Part shown: positions 8,586 through 17,657 of the stretch, in pieces | Position numbering within the stretch: position 1 is the first letter of the stretch | How the letters are laid out: every line of letters begins with the position of its first letter | NCBI RefSeq assembly: GCF_023115355.1 | Contig: NZ_CP096019.1 | Coordinates: forward strand, 1,178,001 to 1,242,000 | DNA from: Halocatena salina | Lineage (GTDB): Archaea > Halobacteriota > Halobacteria > Halobacteriales > Haloarculaceae | Direction of reading: 5' to 3' | Length of the DNA: 64,000 nt | Made by a program: the position numbers and the translations under genes | The notes under the pieces: generated by a model | The model's input: only the letters and a program-made list of their open reading frames with translations | Database searches by the model: none | What the model was told of the DNA's origin: nothing

Positions 8586-8720
8586 CTATCTCACCTCGGT
8601 TCCGACAGGATCGATCTCGATCGTTGTGACCCACGAGGACAGAGGACCTGTTTCATGGGCTATGCCTTCCGGTCCAGAGGCATAAGCCGTACCACTCTCG
8701 ATGGATTTGTTCTCGGTCAT
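8586..8720 (-). CDS. 44-residue protein between mobA and the small membrane gene
   Basis: A short frame starting MTENKSIESGTAY and ending TTIEIDPVGTEVR. Its ATG overlaps the mobA TGA (ATGA) and its TAG touches the ATG of the 64-residue membrane protein. This tight packing is the main argument that it is translated. It is acidic and has no membrane span or known motif. It could be the small partner of the membrane protein. Function unknown. Confidence 0.5.
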   Translation of the reverse strand: MTENKSIESGTAYASGPEGIAHETGPLSSWVTTIEIDPVGTEVR

Positions 8721-9343
8721 TCGATCCGTTCGGAGACGGCCTGAAGCGCCGTGGGTGTGTTGACGTTCTCGAACGTGGAAGTCGAGCCGTACGTTCGAAG
8801 CTCTGCCGAGGGGACGATGGCGGCGTCCAGAGCAGCTACGGGATCGCGGATCGATCGCTGTCCGTCGGCCAGCGCAGCGTTACAAGCCGCGACCATCTCT
8901 GACGACCGGTAGACAGCATGGAGAGGCTGTATCCGCCCGTCTTCGGTTCTCGGGACTGCTGCATCGTGGCCCCGTCCCCGATCGAACAGGTGAGCGACGA
9001 TGTCGCTATCGATAAGTGGCATATCGCACGCGGTGACGAACGCGTATGCGTCATCCTCGATAGCGCACAAGCCCGCTTTAACGCCAGCCACGGGACCCGT
9101 GTCGGGCGTTTGCTCACAGACGAACTGGACTGGATGATCGTATCCGGCTAACGCCGACCGGATTGCTGACACCTGCTCGGCCCGACAGTTGACGAGAAGA
9201 CGGTCGATCATCGGGGTTATCCCGTCTGCAACCCGGCGGATCATCGGAACACCCGCCAGATCGGCCACCGCTTTGTCGCAGTTCCCAAACCGACGCGACC
9301 GTCCACCCGCAACGATGAGACCAGTGTGTTCACCCCGCGTCAT
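8717..9343 (-). CDS. mobA: Molybdenum cofactor guanylyltransferase MobA
   Basis: A 208-residue nucleotidyltransferase with the MobA N-terminal motif AGGRSRRFG (12-20), lysine in NCDK (24), and the metal-binding ACDMPLID near residue 105. MobA transfers GMP from GTP to molybdopterin to make the bis-MGD cofactor of DMSO reductase-type enzymes. No molybdoenzyme is encoded in the window. The gene is first in a likely three-gene operon with two tiny frames. Confidence 0.85.
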   Translation of the reverse strand: MTRGEHTGLIVAGGRSRRFGNCDKAVADLAGVPMIRRVADGITPMIDRLLVNCRAEQVSAIRSALAGYDHPVQFVCEQTPDTGPVAGVKAGLCAIEDDAYAFVTACDMPLIDSDIVAHLFDRGRGHDAAVPRTEDGRIQPLHAVYRSSEMVAACNAALADGQRSIRDPVAALDAAIVPSAELRTYGSTSTFENVNTPTALQAVSERIE

Positions 9344-9384
9344 AGTTACTACTCAAACCGACAAGCGAAAAAACTGCCCGACAC

Positions 9385-10740
9385 TCACTCCATCGCGCTC
9401 GGTGGAACCTTCATGTACTCGCGGAGGAGCACCGTTGCGTACGCCCCGTTTGGGAGGGAAAACGCGAACGCAACTGCCTTCTCGTCCGTCGCTTCCGTGT
9501 CGATAGAGAGATCCGTCCGGAGGAGAATCGGGCGTCGGGTCCCGGTGGAGTCGAACGCACCGGGCAACTCGAACGCACCGGGTGTAAGATCCACCGCATC
9601 GAGTACCTCGCGTTCGATCTCACCTTGCTCGCCGTCACTCAGTTCCGTGTCGCTTCCGACAAGTGGGGCAGTGACGAACGCCCGACCCCGGTCACAGTGT
9701 CGTGCGATCGTCTCGGTTCGGGAGTCGGTTACCCGCTGGCACCGATCGGGATCGGGACGGTCCTGATCGTCAAGGAAACAGACCACGTCTCCCGCGATCG
9801 GCCGATCGAACGGCAAGCCACGTTCGAAGCGCTGTGAGAGCATTCGGTTGAACAAGTACGACTGGGCCGCGTGAACGAACAGGGTCTGTAGGTTCGTCGG
9901 GACGGCCGTCAGTGCCTTTCGGAAGCGATCCGGGTCAGTCGCGTCCGTTTCGATGAGCCGGTGAGCGATCGCCCGCTCGTGGCGGAGATACGACGGAAAC
10001 CGCTCAACTGCGCCGTCCCAATCGTGGGTCCGCTCGACGTACTCACGTGCGGCTCGCGTCTCGGCCGGTTCGTCCTCGGAAGGGTTTCCCAGATACGCCA
10101 TCACGGCTTGCTCCCAGTTGCCACGAACGATGGCAAGCCCGACCTCGTGGGTAACTGGGCGTATCGTTCCGAAGCGCTGTGGTCCGAAGAAGTTCGGCAC
10201 GCCCACCGTTGTCTCACTTCCGTTGTCCGTCCGCTCACCACCGAACTGTTGGAGGGCTGTCGTGATCGTGGCGGTCCGGGTGGCGGCATTCGGGTGTACT
10301 CCCCGGACGACGATCTCGAAGTCGTTTCCCCGGTGATCGCCGTACAACACCGGGCGACCCATGCGACCAACGATCTCTATTTCCCCGCCGGACACCGACG
10401 GTAGGGTGTTCTGCTCGAAGTCGCGTATCGAAAACAGCTGTGTAGTGATCGCGCGTTTGTCTTTCGTTCCCGCCCACGTGACCCGCTCGCGGCTGATACC
10501 CAGTTGACTGGCGAGGTCGTCTACGAACCCGTTCGTATCCCGGTTTCTGAGTGTCGCACGGAAGACGAGAACAGGGTACGAGCCGATGTCGGCGTCCACT
10601 GGCTGGAGATCAACCGCCTCGCGCTCACGAACCCGGAAATCGGATATGTGATCCCGGAGACGGCCACCGATCCCATCCGCATCGCTCACGTACGTTTCGA
10701 TTCCGATCGACCGTTCGGCTGGCTGTGACCGATACATCAC
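9385..10740 (-). CDS. truD: tRNA pseudouridine(13) synthase TruD
   Basis: A 451-residue TruD-family enzyme. The catalytic motif is AGTKDKRA with Asp94; other family blocks are [19 protein letters not shown] and [11 protein letters not shown]. It isomerises a uridine in the D-loop of tRNA. Length is normal for archaeal TruD. Two Met codons open the frame (10740 and 10737); either could be used. In haloarchaea truD usually sits beside pth2; here a surface-protein gene on the other strand lies between them. Confidence 0.92.
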   Translation of the reverse strand: MMYRSQPAERSIGIETYVSDADGIGGRLRDHISDFRVREREAVDLQPVDADIGSYPVLVFRATLRNRDTNGFVDDLASQLGISRERVTWAGTKDKRAITTQLFSIRDFEQNTLPSVSGGEIEIVGRMGRPVLYGDHRGNDFEIVVRGVHPNAATRTATITTALQQFGGERTDNGSETTVGVPNFFGPQRFGTIRPVTHEVGLAIVRGNWEQAVMAYLGNPSEDEPAETRAAREYVERTHDWDGAVERFPSYLRHERAIAHRLIETDATDPDRFRKALTAVPTNLQTLFVHAAQSYLFNRMLSQRFERGLPFDRPIAGDVVCFLDDQDRPDPDRCQRVTDSRTETIARHCDRGRAFVTAPLVGSDTELSDGEQGEIEREVLDAVDLTPGAFELPGAFDSTGTRRPILLRTDLSIDTEATDEKAVAFAFSLPNGAYATVLLREYMKVPPSAME

Positions 10741-11045
10741 GGTTCCACCCGATGTCCGTTCATGGTTCTACCAGAGCCACCACCAGTATCAGTGTTATAC
10801 TCATGTCTCCCGATGCAATCGAATACATAACATTATTGGTTGTAGCTGGATTTTTTTACAGTGGCTGCCCATCTATACCAGTAATGGTCGTTCCGGTAGA
10901 TGTTCGTGATTGGTTCCGCAACTGAACGTGTAGAAATCAGTTATCGGGTGAATAATAACGCTTCAGTACAAGTACGAACCAGATCCCGAAGCTGGTGACG
11001 ACTGATCGCCGCATCCTTCCGGGACATCCTTTAGACTACCTGGAA
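10741..11045. other. Intergenic region between truD and the surface protein gene
   Basis: About 300 bp without a convincing gene, AT-richer than its surroundings around 10800-10860 (runs such as CATAACATTATTGG and ATTTTTTTAC) and again at 10950. It must hold the truD promoter and that of the surface protein. A GTG at 10995 could extend the surface protein by 17 residues, but the ATG at 11046 puts the membrane anchor at the usual distance from the N-terminus. Confidence 0.4.
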
Positions 11046-12059
11046 ATGAGATACAATCTAACCGAAACCCACATCGCAGGTATCGCGGCTGCCGTGCTCG
11101 CAATCGTCATCATCGTGGTCGCTGTCGGTCTCATGAGCGTCGCTCAACCCTCGGACACCGAGGGGAACGGCACTCTCTCACCGACGGTCGGGGACATAAC
11201 GGAACAGACGTCTCCCGAGACGCACACGCCTGGATTCACACCGGCACCGACAGTAACGTCGGAGCAAACGCCCACGTCGACGACCGAACCGCCGTCGACA
11301 GAGCCACCTCCGAAGGACAACGAAGGGGTTGACCCGAACAAGATCTCGGTCACCCCCATGTGTACCGACTCTAAGAGCGGAGAGGCATGGTACGAACTCA
11401 GTAACAAGAACGCAGAAACCGCCACCCTCTCCTTTAGCTCGACTGCTGGTGGAACGAGCGATTCCATCGCTGTTCAAGGCGGAGGGGGATCGGCCGAAAT
11501 CTCCATTCCAGCGACGAATGGGGCCGCGCTCGTAGTCGAGTTCCCGGGCATCGATAACGGGCAACACAGCGGCACGAGCTACCAGCCGGCGTCGAAAGCG
11601 TGTAACGGCGGCACTGACGGCGGGACCGACAACGGTACCGACGGCGGGACCGACAACGGCACCGACGGCGGCACTGACAACGGCACCGACGGCGGCACCG
11701 GTCTGACTCCGGCAGTCACCCTCTCGGATCAGACACCCTCGGATGACCAGACAGTCACTATCGATGAGGCCTCGCTGCCGAACGGCGGTTTCGTCGTCCT
11801 TTCCACCGAGGACAATCCCCGCGTCGCAGCGTCCCAGAAGCTCGACTCCGGGACCAAAAAAGACGTCACGGTGAGTCTTCCCCAGAAGATAGACGAAGAG
11901 AAGACGTTCACGGCGGCCATATACAACGACACCAACGGGAACAGCCAGTTGGATGAAAACGATATGCCGTACACCAACCAAGGAAGTGTCGTCTCCGATA
12001 CGGCCACCGTAACACCCGGTTCTGAGGAGGGTGACGGTGGATGGTTCAGACTCGATTGA
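11046..12059 (+). CDS. Membrane-anchored surface protein with Thr/Pro stalk, DGGTDNGT repeats and a DUF7282-like domain
   Basis: A 337-residue protein. An N-terminal hydrophobic helix (about 10-32, IAGIAAAVLAIVIIVVAVGL) is a signal anchor. Then follow a Thr/Pro/Ser-rich stalk suited to O-glycosylation, a small beta domain with two Cys (TPMCTDSKSG and ASKACNGG), seven DGGTDNGT-type repeats, and a C-terminal beta domain (ATVTLSDQ-like strand, GGFVVLSTEDNPRVAASQKL, FTAAIYNDTNGNSQLDEND) resembling the DUF7282 domain of haloarchaeal secreted proteins. The acidic DTNGNSQLDEND loop could bind calcium. It is probably exported and faces outside. Function unknown. Confidence 0.7.
   Translation: MRYNLTETHIAGIAAAVLAIVIIVVAVGLMSVAQPSDTEGNGTLSPTVGDITEQTSPETHTPGFTPAPTVTSEQTPTSTTEPPSTEPPPKDNEGVDPNKISVTPMCTDSKSGEAWYELSNKNAETATLSFSSTAGGTSDSIAVQGGGGSAEISIPATNGAALVVEFPGIDNGQHSGTSYQPASKACNGGTDGGTDNGTDGGTDNGTDGGTDNGTDGGTGLTPAVTLSDQTPSDDQTVTIDEASLPNGGFVVLSTEDNPRVAASQKLDSGTKKDVTVSLPQKIDEEKTFTAAIYNDTNGNSQLDENDMPYTNQGSVVSDTATVTPGSEEGDGGWFRLD
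11607..11699 (+). repeat. 24-bp tandem repeat coding DGGTDNGT
   Basis: Alternating 12-bp halves coding GGTD and NGTD repeat about four times. Copies differ only by synonymous changes (GGG/GGC, ACC/ACT), so the peptide is kept while the DNA drifts. It forms a flexible, acidic, possibly glycosylated linker. Confidence 0.9.
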
Positions 12060-12096
12060 GCTGCCGACCGCGTCGGACGTGTTCGGACCGAGCCAA

Positions 12097-12435
12097 TCAA
12101 TACAACGAAAGATCGCCGGTCACGGCGTCGACCGCCGCTTCGCTGGCAGGACCGACGGCGAGTGTCGTGACCGTGTTGGGATCGAGCTGCGTATGGCCAG
12201 CATCCCGGACGATAGCGTGTGGCAGTCCGTTGTGCTGAGCCTCGTCCGCGAGATCGAACAGCGTCCGTTTCCCATCGGCTTTGAGGACGACCTTCTTCTG
12301 ACCACCACCTTTCCAGGCGGTCCGATCCTTTTCGGAGGTCTCTTCGTAGGCTGACAGCGACGCGTGGGCGACCTGTGCGGCCAGTTTGCCCCGACTCATA
12401 CCGAGATCCGTCCGGGCGACGATCGCTTGTTTCAT
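12097..12435 (-). CDS. pth2: Peptidyl-tRNA hydrolase Pth2
   Basis: A 112-residue Pth2: [26 protein letters not shown] at the N-terminus, [10 protein letters not shown] in the middle, and AHNGL-like and [19 protein letters not shown] blocks. It frees tRNA from stalled peptidyl-tRNA. Length is the family norm. It is divergent from dcd and lies in the same direction as truD, but 1.3 kb away because of the inserted surface-protein gene. Confidence 0.93.
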   Translation of the reverse strand: MKQAIVARTDLGMSRGKLAAQVAHASLSAYEETSEKDRTAWKGGGQKKVVLKADGKRTLFDLADEAQHNGLPHAIVRDAGHTQLDPNTVTTLAVGPASEAAVDAVTGDLSLY

Positions 12436-12527
12436 ACCGTGTGCTGGATCGGCGGGCTGAAAGCCCTACCGACCTGCGGATAAGGCGTTGCGTTCGTCGG
12501 ACACGACACCGATTCGAGTCCGTTCAC

Positions 12528-12533
12528 TTTTAT
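12528..12533 (+). promoter_or_regulatory. TATA box for dcd
   Basis: TTTTAT, 24-29 bp before the dcd ATG at 12557. No ribosome binding site is visible, so the mRNA is probably leaderless. The spacing supports the ATG at 12557 over an out-of-frame ATG four bases earlier. Confidence 0.45.
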
Positions 12534-12556
12534 CCAGCGGGAGCCGCTGTAGATGT

Positions 12557-13144
12557 ATGATACTCTCCGATGTGGACATCCTCGATCGGCTCGAATCGGG
12601 AAATCTCGTCGTCGAGCCGCTCGACGATGTGGATCTTCAGATCCAGCCAGCCAGCGTTGATCTCCGTCTCGGACGGGCGTTTCTGGAGTTTCAGCGGACG
12701 AACATCTCGTGTATCCACCCCAACAGCGAGCGGGAGGTCGAGGAGTACGTCGAGGAGACGACCGTCGACGAAAACGGTGATTTCATCCTCCATCCGGGTG
12801 ATTTCGTGCTCGGAACGACACACGAGCGAGTCGAAATCCCTCCGGACCTCATCGCACACGTCGAAGGACGATCCTCACTGGGCCGGCTCGCGGTCGTAGT
12901 CCATGCTACTGCCGGTCTCTGTGATCCCGGCTTCCGTGGAAAGATCACGCTCGAACTGTCGAATCTCGGGACGGCTCCGGTCGCGCTCACGCCCGGAATG
13001 CGGATCTCTCAGCTGACGTTCACGGAGTTGACGACCCGTGCAGAACGACCGTACGGCACCGACCGCGGATCGAAATATCAGGATCAGGTCGGGCCAGAAG
13101 CCTCCCGCATCCAAGGCGATCGGGAGTTCGGGGGTGACCAATGA
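12557..13144 (+). CDS. dcd: dCTP deaminase
   Basis: A 195-residue trimeric dUTPase-fold enzyme with [11 protein letters not shown] (29-39), [11 protein letters not shown] (103-113) and [11 protein letters not shown] (126-136), where Glu133 is the deaminase catalytic residue. It converts dCTP to dUTP and may also hydrolyse dUTP as in some archaeal enzymes. A separate dut-like gene lies at 32700. First gene of an operon with the ThiN regulator, whose ATG begins one base after this stop. Confidence 0.9.
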   Translation: MILSDVDILDRLESGNLVVEPLDDVDLQIQPASVDLRLGRAFLEFQRTNISCIHPNSEREVEEYVEETTVDENGDFILHPGDFVLGTTHERVEIPPDLIAHVEGRSSLGRLAVVVHATAGLCDPGFRGKITLELSNLGTAPVALTPGMRISQLTFTELTTRAERPYGTDRGSKYQDQVGPEASRIQGDREFGGDQ

Positions 13145-13145
13145 G

Positions 13146-14060
13146 ATGCGCTTCATCGAGGAGGTCATCGTCGAGGAGTTTTTACCGACGTTCCGTTCGA
13201 TGCTCGCCGAGGAGCTTCGGGATCGAGGACTCACCCAAAACGAGGTCGCCGGACTGTTGGGGATCAGCCAGTCAGCAGTCTCGAAATACGCCCACGGAGA
13301 GATCGAGCGCCACGAAGCGGTGTTGAACGACACGCGCGTGATCGATCTCGTGTCCCGTCTCGGTAACGGGCTCGCCGACGGAGAGATGAGCCGCGTGCAG
13401 GCGCTCGTGGAGACGGAAGTACTCGTACGCCAACTCGAGCGCGGGGATCTTCTCGCCACCATGCACGAAGAGTCGATGCCGGAGCTATCAGCCTACGACG
13501 GCGGATTCGACATCCACGACGCCGACAGTACGCTCCGAGCCACCGAACAGACACTTTCGTCGGTCCGCCAAGGGCTGCGCATACTCGAACGCACCAGTGG
13601 GTTTGCGACGCTCATTCCTGCTGTCGGCTCGAACCTCGTGGAGTGTCTCCCGGGTGCGACGGGCGTCGATGACGTGGCGGCTGTCCCGGGGCGGATCCTC
13701 GATGTGAAAGGACGGGCAACCGTTCCCACAGAGCCCGAGTTCGGCGCGAGTGGGCACGTCGCAACGGTCCTTCTGGTGGCTCGTGAGGCTGGTGTCGACG
13801 CTCGCGGAGCGCTGAACATCGCCTACGCTCCGGAGATCATCGACCGACTCGAAGCGACGGGACACTCGACAGCAGCCTTCGATCCCGAACCGGAGTTGTC
13901 TACCGCCATCACCGAGACGATGGACGAACAGATCGATGCCCTCTACCAGACCGGAGGAATGGGCATCGAACCAGCTATTTATCTTCTGGGAACGGACGCG
14001 CCGACCGTCTCGACGATCGCCCGGGATCTCACCGATGTCGGATCGAGGACCGAATCGTGA
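13146..14060 (+). CDS. HTH-ThiN transcriptional regulator (ThiR-like)
   Basis: A 304-residue protein. The N-terminal ~65 residues form an XRE-type helix-turn-helix (LTQNEVAGLLGISQSAVSKYAHG). The C-terminal half (about 130-300) matches the ThiN thiamine-phosphate synthase fold: LIPAVGSNLVECLPGA, DVAAVPGRI, REAGVDARGALNIAY. Archaeal HTH-ThiN proteins, called ThiR where studied, repress thiamine genes when thiamine phosphate binds the ThiN domain. Catalytic use is less likely in this fusion. It begins one base after dcd and its stop overlaps the next GTG, although no thiamine gene is near. Confidence 0.8.
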   Translation: MRFIEEVIVEEFLPTFRSMLAEELRDRGLTQNEVAGLLGISQSAVSKYAHGEIERHEAVLNDTRVIDLVSRLGNGLADGEMSRVQALVETEVLVRQLERGDLLATMHEESMPELSAYDGGFDIHDADSTLRATEQTLSSVRQGLRILERTSGFATLIPAVGSNLVECLPGATGVDDVAAVPGRILDVKGRATVPTEPEFGASGHVATVLLVAREAGVDARGALNIAYAPEIIDRLEATGHSTAAFDPEPELSTAITETMDEQIDALYQTGGMGIEPAIYLLGTDAPTVSTIARDLTDVGSRTES

Positions 14061-14746
14061 CGACGCCGAACAGCCGAATCGAGTCGTTTTACGGGCGCTG
14101 GGTGGGTGTATACGACATTCTCGCAACGGCCATCGCTCCCACCGCGTGGCGGGCGCGGGCGGTCGACGCACTCGAACTCTCGCGGGGCGATACGGTCGTG
14201 GAACTGGGCTGTGGGACGGGCGCGAACTTCCCGCTACTCCGAAAACGGGTTGGACCGAGCGGTCGCGTCGTGGGGGTCGATCTGACGCCAGCGATGCTAC
14301 AGCGAGCACGACGGCGCGTCGAACGCGCCGGCTGGGACAACATCACGCTGCTCCGGGGGGACGCAGGCCAGCCCCCTATCAGCGATGCGAACGCGGTGTT
14401 GGGCACTTTCGTCGTTGGGCTGCTTTCCGATCCGGCGGCGGCTGTCGAAACGTGGTGTACCCTTGCCACAGATCGTATCGCGCTGCTTGACGGTGCTTCG
14501 AGTGCCCACCCGATCGGACGGCTCTGCAACCCCCTGTTCGGCGCGTTCGTCGCCGCCGGAACCCCTGCTGACTCGGTTCGGGAGACGGTTCGTCGGATTA
14601 TTACATGCGATGATGCTCGGCAACGACTCGACGACGCCGTCCGTCGCTCCCGGAACGCACTCCGTGACCACACCACGAATCACCGGATGGAAACGTTCGC
14701 GATGGGGTTTCTTGGACTCATGAGCGGCACACCTGTACGTTCGTGA
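14057..14746 (+). CDS. Class I SAM-dependent methyltransferase
   Basis: A 229-residue protein with motif I VVELGCGTGANFP (about 47-59), the acidic motif II GVDLTPAMLQRA, and motif III region LLRGDAGQPP. It resembles the UbiE/PhcB-like small-molecule methyltransferases of haloarchaea. It starts at a GTG that overlaps the regulator's TGA, so it is coupled to it. The substrate is unknown. Confidence 0.75.
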   Translation: MTTPNSRIESFYGRWVGVYDILATAIAPTAWRARAVDALELSRGDTVVELGCGTGANFPLLRKRVGPSGRVVGVDLTPAMLQRARRRVERAGWDNITLLRGDAGQPPISDANAVLGTFVVGLLSDPAAAVETWCTLATDRIALLDGASSAHPIGRLCNPLFGAFVAAGTPADSVRETVRRIITCDDARQRLDDAVRRSRNALRDHTTNHRMETFAMGFLGLMSGTPVRS

Positions 14747-14923
14747 GGATGGGAGAGCGACGGATCGTCCGAACCGGAACGTTCCCACGATCACAAACGG
14801 ACCGAATCTGTCGTACACGGACCAGCAGACCGATAAATCGGTCGAATGGACGGTTTTCGAGGGAGGTTCGGGTATCCTGCACGAAAGATAATCCTTTTGA
14901 GCATAGCTCTGGAATCGAAGAGT

Positions 14924-16060
14924 ATGTCCGAGGAACTGAAAAAGGGGCTAGAGGGCGTGCTCGTTGCCGAGTCCAAGTTGAGCTATATCGATGGGGAGGC
15001 TGGGCAACTCGTCTATCGTGGTTATTCGATCGACGATCTGGCCCGTGAAGCCAGCTACGAGGAGGTGTTGTATCTCCTCTGGCACGGTCGATTGCCCAAC
15101 CACGACGAACTGCAATCGTTTAGCAATGCGATGGCTAGTGAACGAGCCATCGATGGGGACGTACTCGACAGTATCGAGGCGCTCGCCGCCGCCAATGAGG
15201 ACCCGATGGCTGCGCTTCGAACGGTCGTGTCGTCGTTGTCGGCATCCGATCCCGACACCGACGCCAATCCGACCGACCGCGACACCAATCTCGAGAAGGG
15301 ACGGCGTATCACTGCCAAGATCCCGACGGCGCTCGCAGCGTTCGTCCGCCTGCGTAACGGGGATGAGCCGGTTGCGCCGCGAGAGGACCTCTCTCACGCC
15401 GCGAACTTTCTCTACATGCTCAACGACGAAGAGCCGGACGACGTGCTCGCCGAAACGTTCGACATGGCGCTCGTGTTGCACACGGACCACGGACTGAACG
15501 CCTCAACGTTCGCCGCGACGGTTACGGCGTCGACGCTGGCGGATCTTCACAGCGCCATCACCAGCGCCGTCGGAACGCTCAGCGGATCGCTGCACGGTGG
15601 CGCAAACCAGAACGTGATGTCGATGTTGAAAGAGGTCGATGACAGTTCCAAGGATCCGACCACGTGGGTGGAAGACGCGCTCGAAGACGGACGTCGCGTT
15701 CCCGGGTTCGGTCACCGCGTGTACGACGTCAAAGATCCCCGTGCGCGCATCCTGAGCGATAAATCCGAGGAACTCGGGCGTGCTGCCGGAGACACGAAGT
15801 GGTATGAATACAGTGCCGCCATCGAGGAGTACATCCAATCGGAAAAAGGGCTGGCACCGAACGTCGATTTCTATTCGGCGTCGACATACTACCAGATGGG
15901 GATCCCGATCGACACGTACACACCCATCTTCGCGTTGTCACGCGTGGGTGGATGGATCGCTCACGTCCTCGAACAGTACGATGACAACCGGCTCATTCGC
16001 CCGCGCGCTCGCTACACTGGCGACATGGAGCGCGAATTCACACCAATCGACGATCGATAA
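14924..16060 (+). CDS. gltA: Citrate synthase
   Basis: A 378-residue type-I-like archaeal citrate synthase: LEGVLVAESKLSYIDGE, GQLVYRGYSIDDL, the active-site His in LHGGANQNVM and in GFGHRVYDVKDPR, and the Asp in NVDFYSASTYYQMGI. It joins acetyl-CoA and oxaloacetate at the entry of the citric acid cycle. The frame is open from 14846, but homology begins at the ATG at 14924. Some members use propionyl-CoA (2-methylcitrate synthase); the sequence does not settle that here. Confidence 0.93.
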   Translation: MSEELKKGLEGVLVAESKLSYIDGEAGQLVYRGYSIDDLAREASYEEVLYLLWHGRLPNHDELQSFSNAMASERAIDGDVLDSIEALAAANEDPMAALRTVVSSLSASDPDTDANPTDRDTNLEKGRRITAKIPTALAAFVRLRNGDEPVAPREDLSHAANFLYMLNDEEPDDVLAETFDMALVLHTDHGLNASTFAATVTASTLADLHSAITSAVGTLSGSLHGGANQNVMSMLKEVDDSSKDPTTWVEDALEDGRRVPGFGHRVYDVKDPRARILSDKSEELGRAAGDTKWYEYSAAIEEYIQSEKGLAPNVDFYSASTYYQMGIPIDTYTPIFALSRVGGWIAHVLEQYDDNRLIRPRARYTGDMEREFTPIDDR

Positions 16061-16372
16061 CGTCATTTTCGGTTTGCCATCATTCCAACGCTGTTCGGTC
16101 CATCGCGCGGATCGAGTTCATATTCAGTTTCACTTTCAGTCCGGATGGCGGACGTTTATGACTGAAGGGATTCATGGAGTGACTGTCACACGCTCTGATA
16201 TTCCTTATTTTTGAGCGTGTACCGTTCAGGAGTAGCCGACGGTGTCGCTCGGATTCCATCGGTTCGGAGAGCCGTCAGAGCTTCATGCTGGTCAAACGGC
16301 ATGAACGGCCGCGTGTTGGCCTGAGTCGCGGGAGGACGTCAAACGTAACCCTGAGCCGGGGCTATCCCATGT
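16061..16372. other. Intergenic region between gltA and ilvA
   Basis: No convincing gene. It holds an inverted repeat, ACACGCTC (16188-16195) and GAGCGTGT (16213-16220), around a T-rich 17-base loop that could end gltA transcription or act as an operator. The promoter of the threonine ammonia-lyase must lie in its last part. Confidence 0.45.
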
Positions 16373-17584
16373 ATGCTTTCGTTCGACGATGTTTTTGTTG
16401 CCCGCGACCGGATCGAAGGAACCGTTCGACAGACACCACTCGAACGGTCGAATACGTTTTCCCAGCGTACGGGAGCGGACGTTCGGCTGAAGCTCGAACT
16501 GTTCCAGCGGACGGGAGCGTTCAAGCTCCGGGGGGCGACGAACCGTATCAAGACGTTGAGCGAGTCAGAGCGCGAGTCCGGTGTCGTTACGGCCAGTGCT
16601 GGCAATCACGCCCAAGGGGTGGCGTTAGCCGCAAGCAGGGCGGACGTTGATTCGACGATCGTCATGCCCGAACACGCTCCGATCTCGAAAGTCGACGCGA
16701 CCGAGGGGTACGGTGGCACCGTCGTTCTTCACGGCCAGGATTACAACGAGGCACAACGCCGTGCACACGCGATCGAACGCGAAGAGGATCGCATCTACCT
16801 CCACGCGTTCGACGATCCGGCCGTGATGGCTGGCCAAGGAACGATCGGACTGGAGATCATGGACGACTGTCCGGAGGTCGACACTGTCATCGTGCCGATC
16901 GGTGGGGGAGGACTGATCGCGGGTATCGCAACCGCCATAAAGGGACTCGATCCCGACGTGCGCGTGGTGGGGGTACAAGCGAGCGGAGCCGCAAGCGCCG
17001 CAAAATCGTTCGAGAACAACGAAATCGTCGAATTGGACACGGTCGATACGATCGCTGATGGCATCGCAACCCGCCGGATCGGGGAGAAACCGTTCGAAGT
17101 CATTCGAGAACGGGTTGATTCGGTCGTGACCGTCTCGGATGCGGAGATCGCCATGGCGATCTCGTTGCTGGTCGAGCGCTCGAAGATCGTCGTCGAAGGG
17201 GCCGGTGCGACTGCGCTTGCGGCCGTGCTTGCCGGCGCGGTCGAGTACGACACCGATGAAACGATCGTCTCGCTGTTGAGCGGCGGAAACATCGATCCGA
17301 ACGTACTCACGACTGTCCTTATGCGGGGATTGGTCCAAAGCGGACGGTACGTCAAACTCAAGACCGTGCTGAAAGATCGCCCCGGCGCGCTCATGGATCT
17401 CACCCGGATCATCGCCGACAACCGCGCGAACGTGTATGGCATTCAGCACGATCGGACGGCACGGGACATCGGGATGGGATCGGCGGAGGTCGTGCTCGAT
17501 CTCGAAACGCGGGGTCCCGACCACGTTGATCAACTCATCGATTCGCTCGAAGAGAACGGCTACCCGATCGAAATGCTCGTGTGA
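16373..17584 (+). CDS. ilvA: Threonine ammonia-lyase with ACT domain
   Basis: A 403-residue PLP enzyme. The cofactor lysine is Lys51 in GAFKLRGA; ASAGNHAQGVA binds the substrate and GGGGLIAGIA the phosphate. A C-terminal ACT domain (about 325-403, LKTVLKDRPGALMDLTRII) suggests allosteric control, as in the short biosynthetic or catabolic type with one ACT unit. It turns threonine into 2-oxobutyrate, feeding isoleucine or, by oxidation, propionyl-CoA. No ribosome binding site is seen. Confidence 0.9.
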   Translation: MLSFDDVFVARDRIEGTVRQTPLERSNTFSQRTGADVRLKLELFQRTGAFKLRGATNRIKTLSESERESGVVTASAGNHAQGVALAASRADVDSTIVMPEHAPISKVDATEGYGGTVVLHGQDYNEAQRRAHAIEREEDRIYLHAFDDPAVMAGQGTIGLEIMDDCPEVDTVIVPIGGGGLIAGIATAIKGLDPDVRVVGVQASGAASAAKSFENNEIVELDTVDTIADGIATRRIGEKPFEVIRERVDSVVTVSDAEIAMAISLLVERSKIVVEGAGATALAAVLAGAVEYDTDETIVSLLSGGNIDPNVLTTVLMRGLVQSGRYVKLKTVLKDRPGALMDLTRIIADNRANVYGIQHDRTARDIGMGSAEVVLDLETRGPDHVDQLIDSLEENGYPIEMLV

Positions 17585-17657
17585 TGAAGTCGGCAGGAGC
17601 AGGTGTGAACGATCCTCCTTCCCGGGATGTTTTGTGTGTCGTCTCTGAGGAGGTCGT

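Noticed and set aside
9546-9585. Short direct repeat TCGAACGCACCGGG in truD as a mobile site
   Set aside because: It codes a normal ELPGAF-type segment in a conserved protein and occurs only twice.
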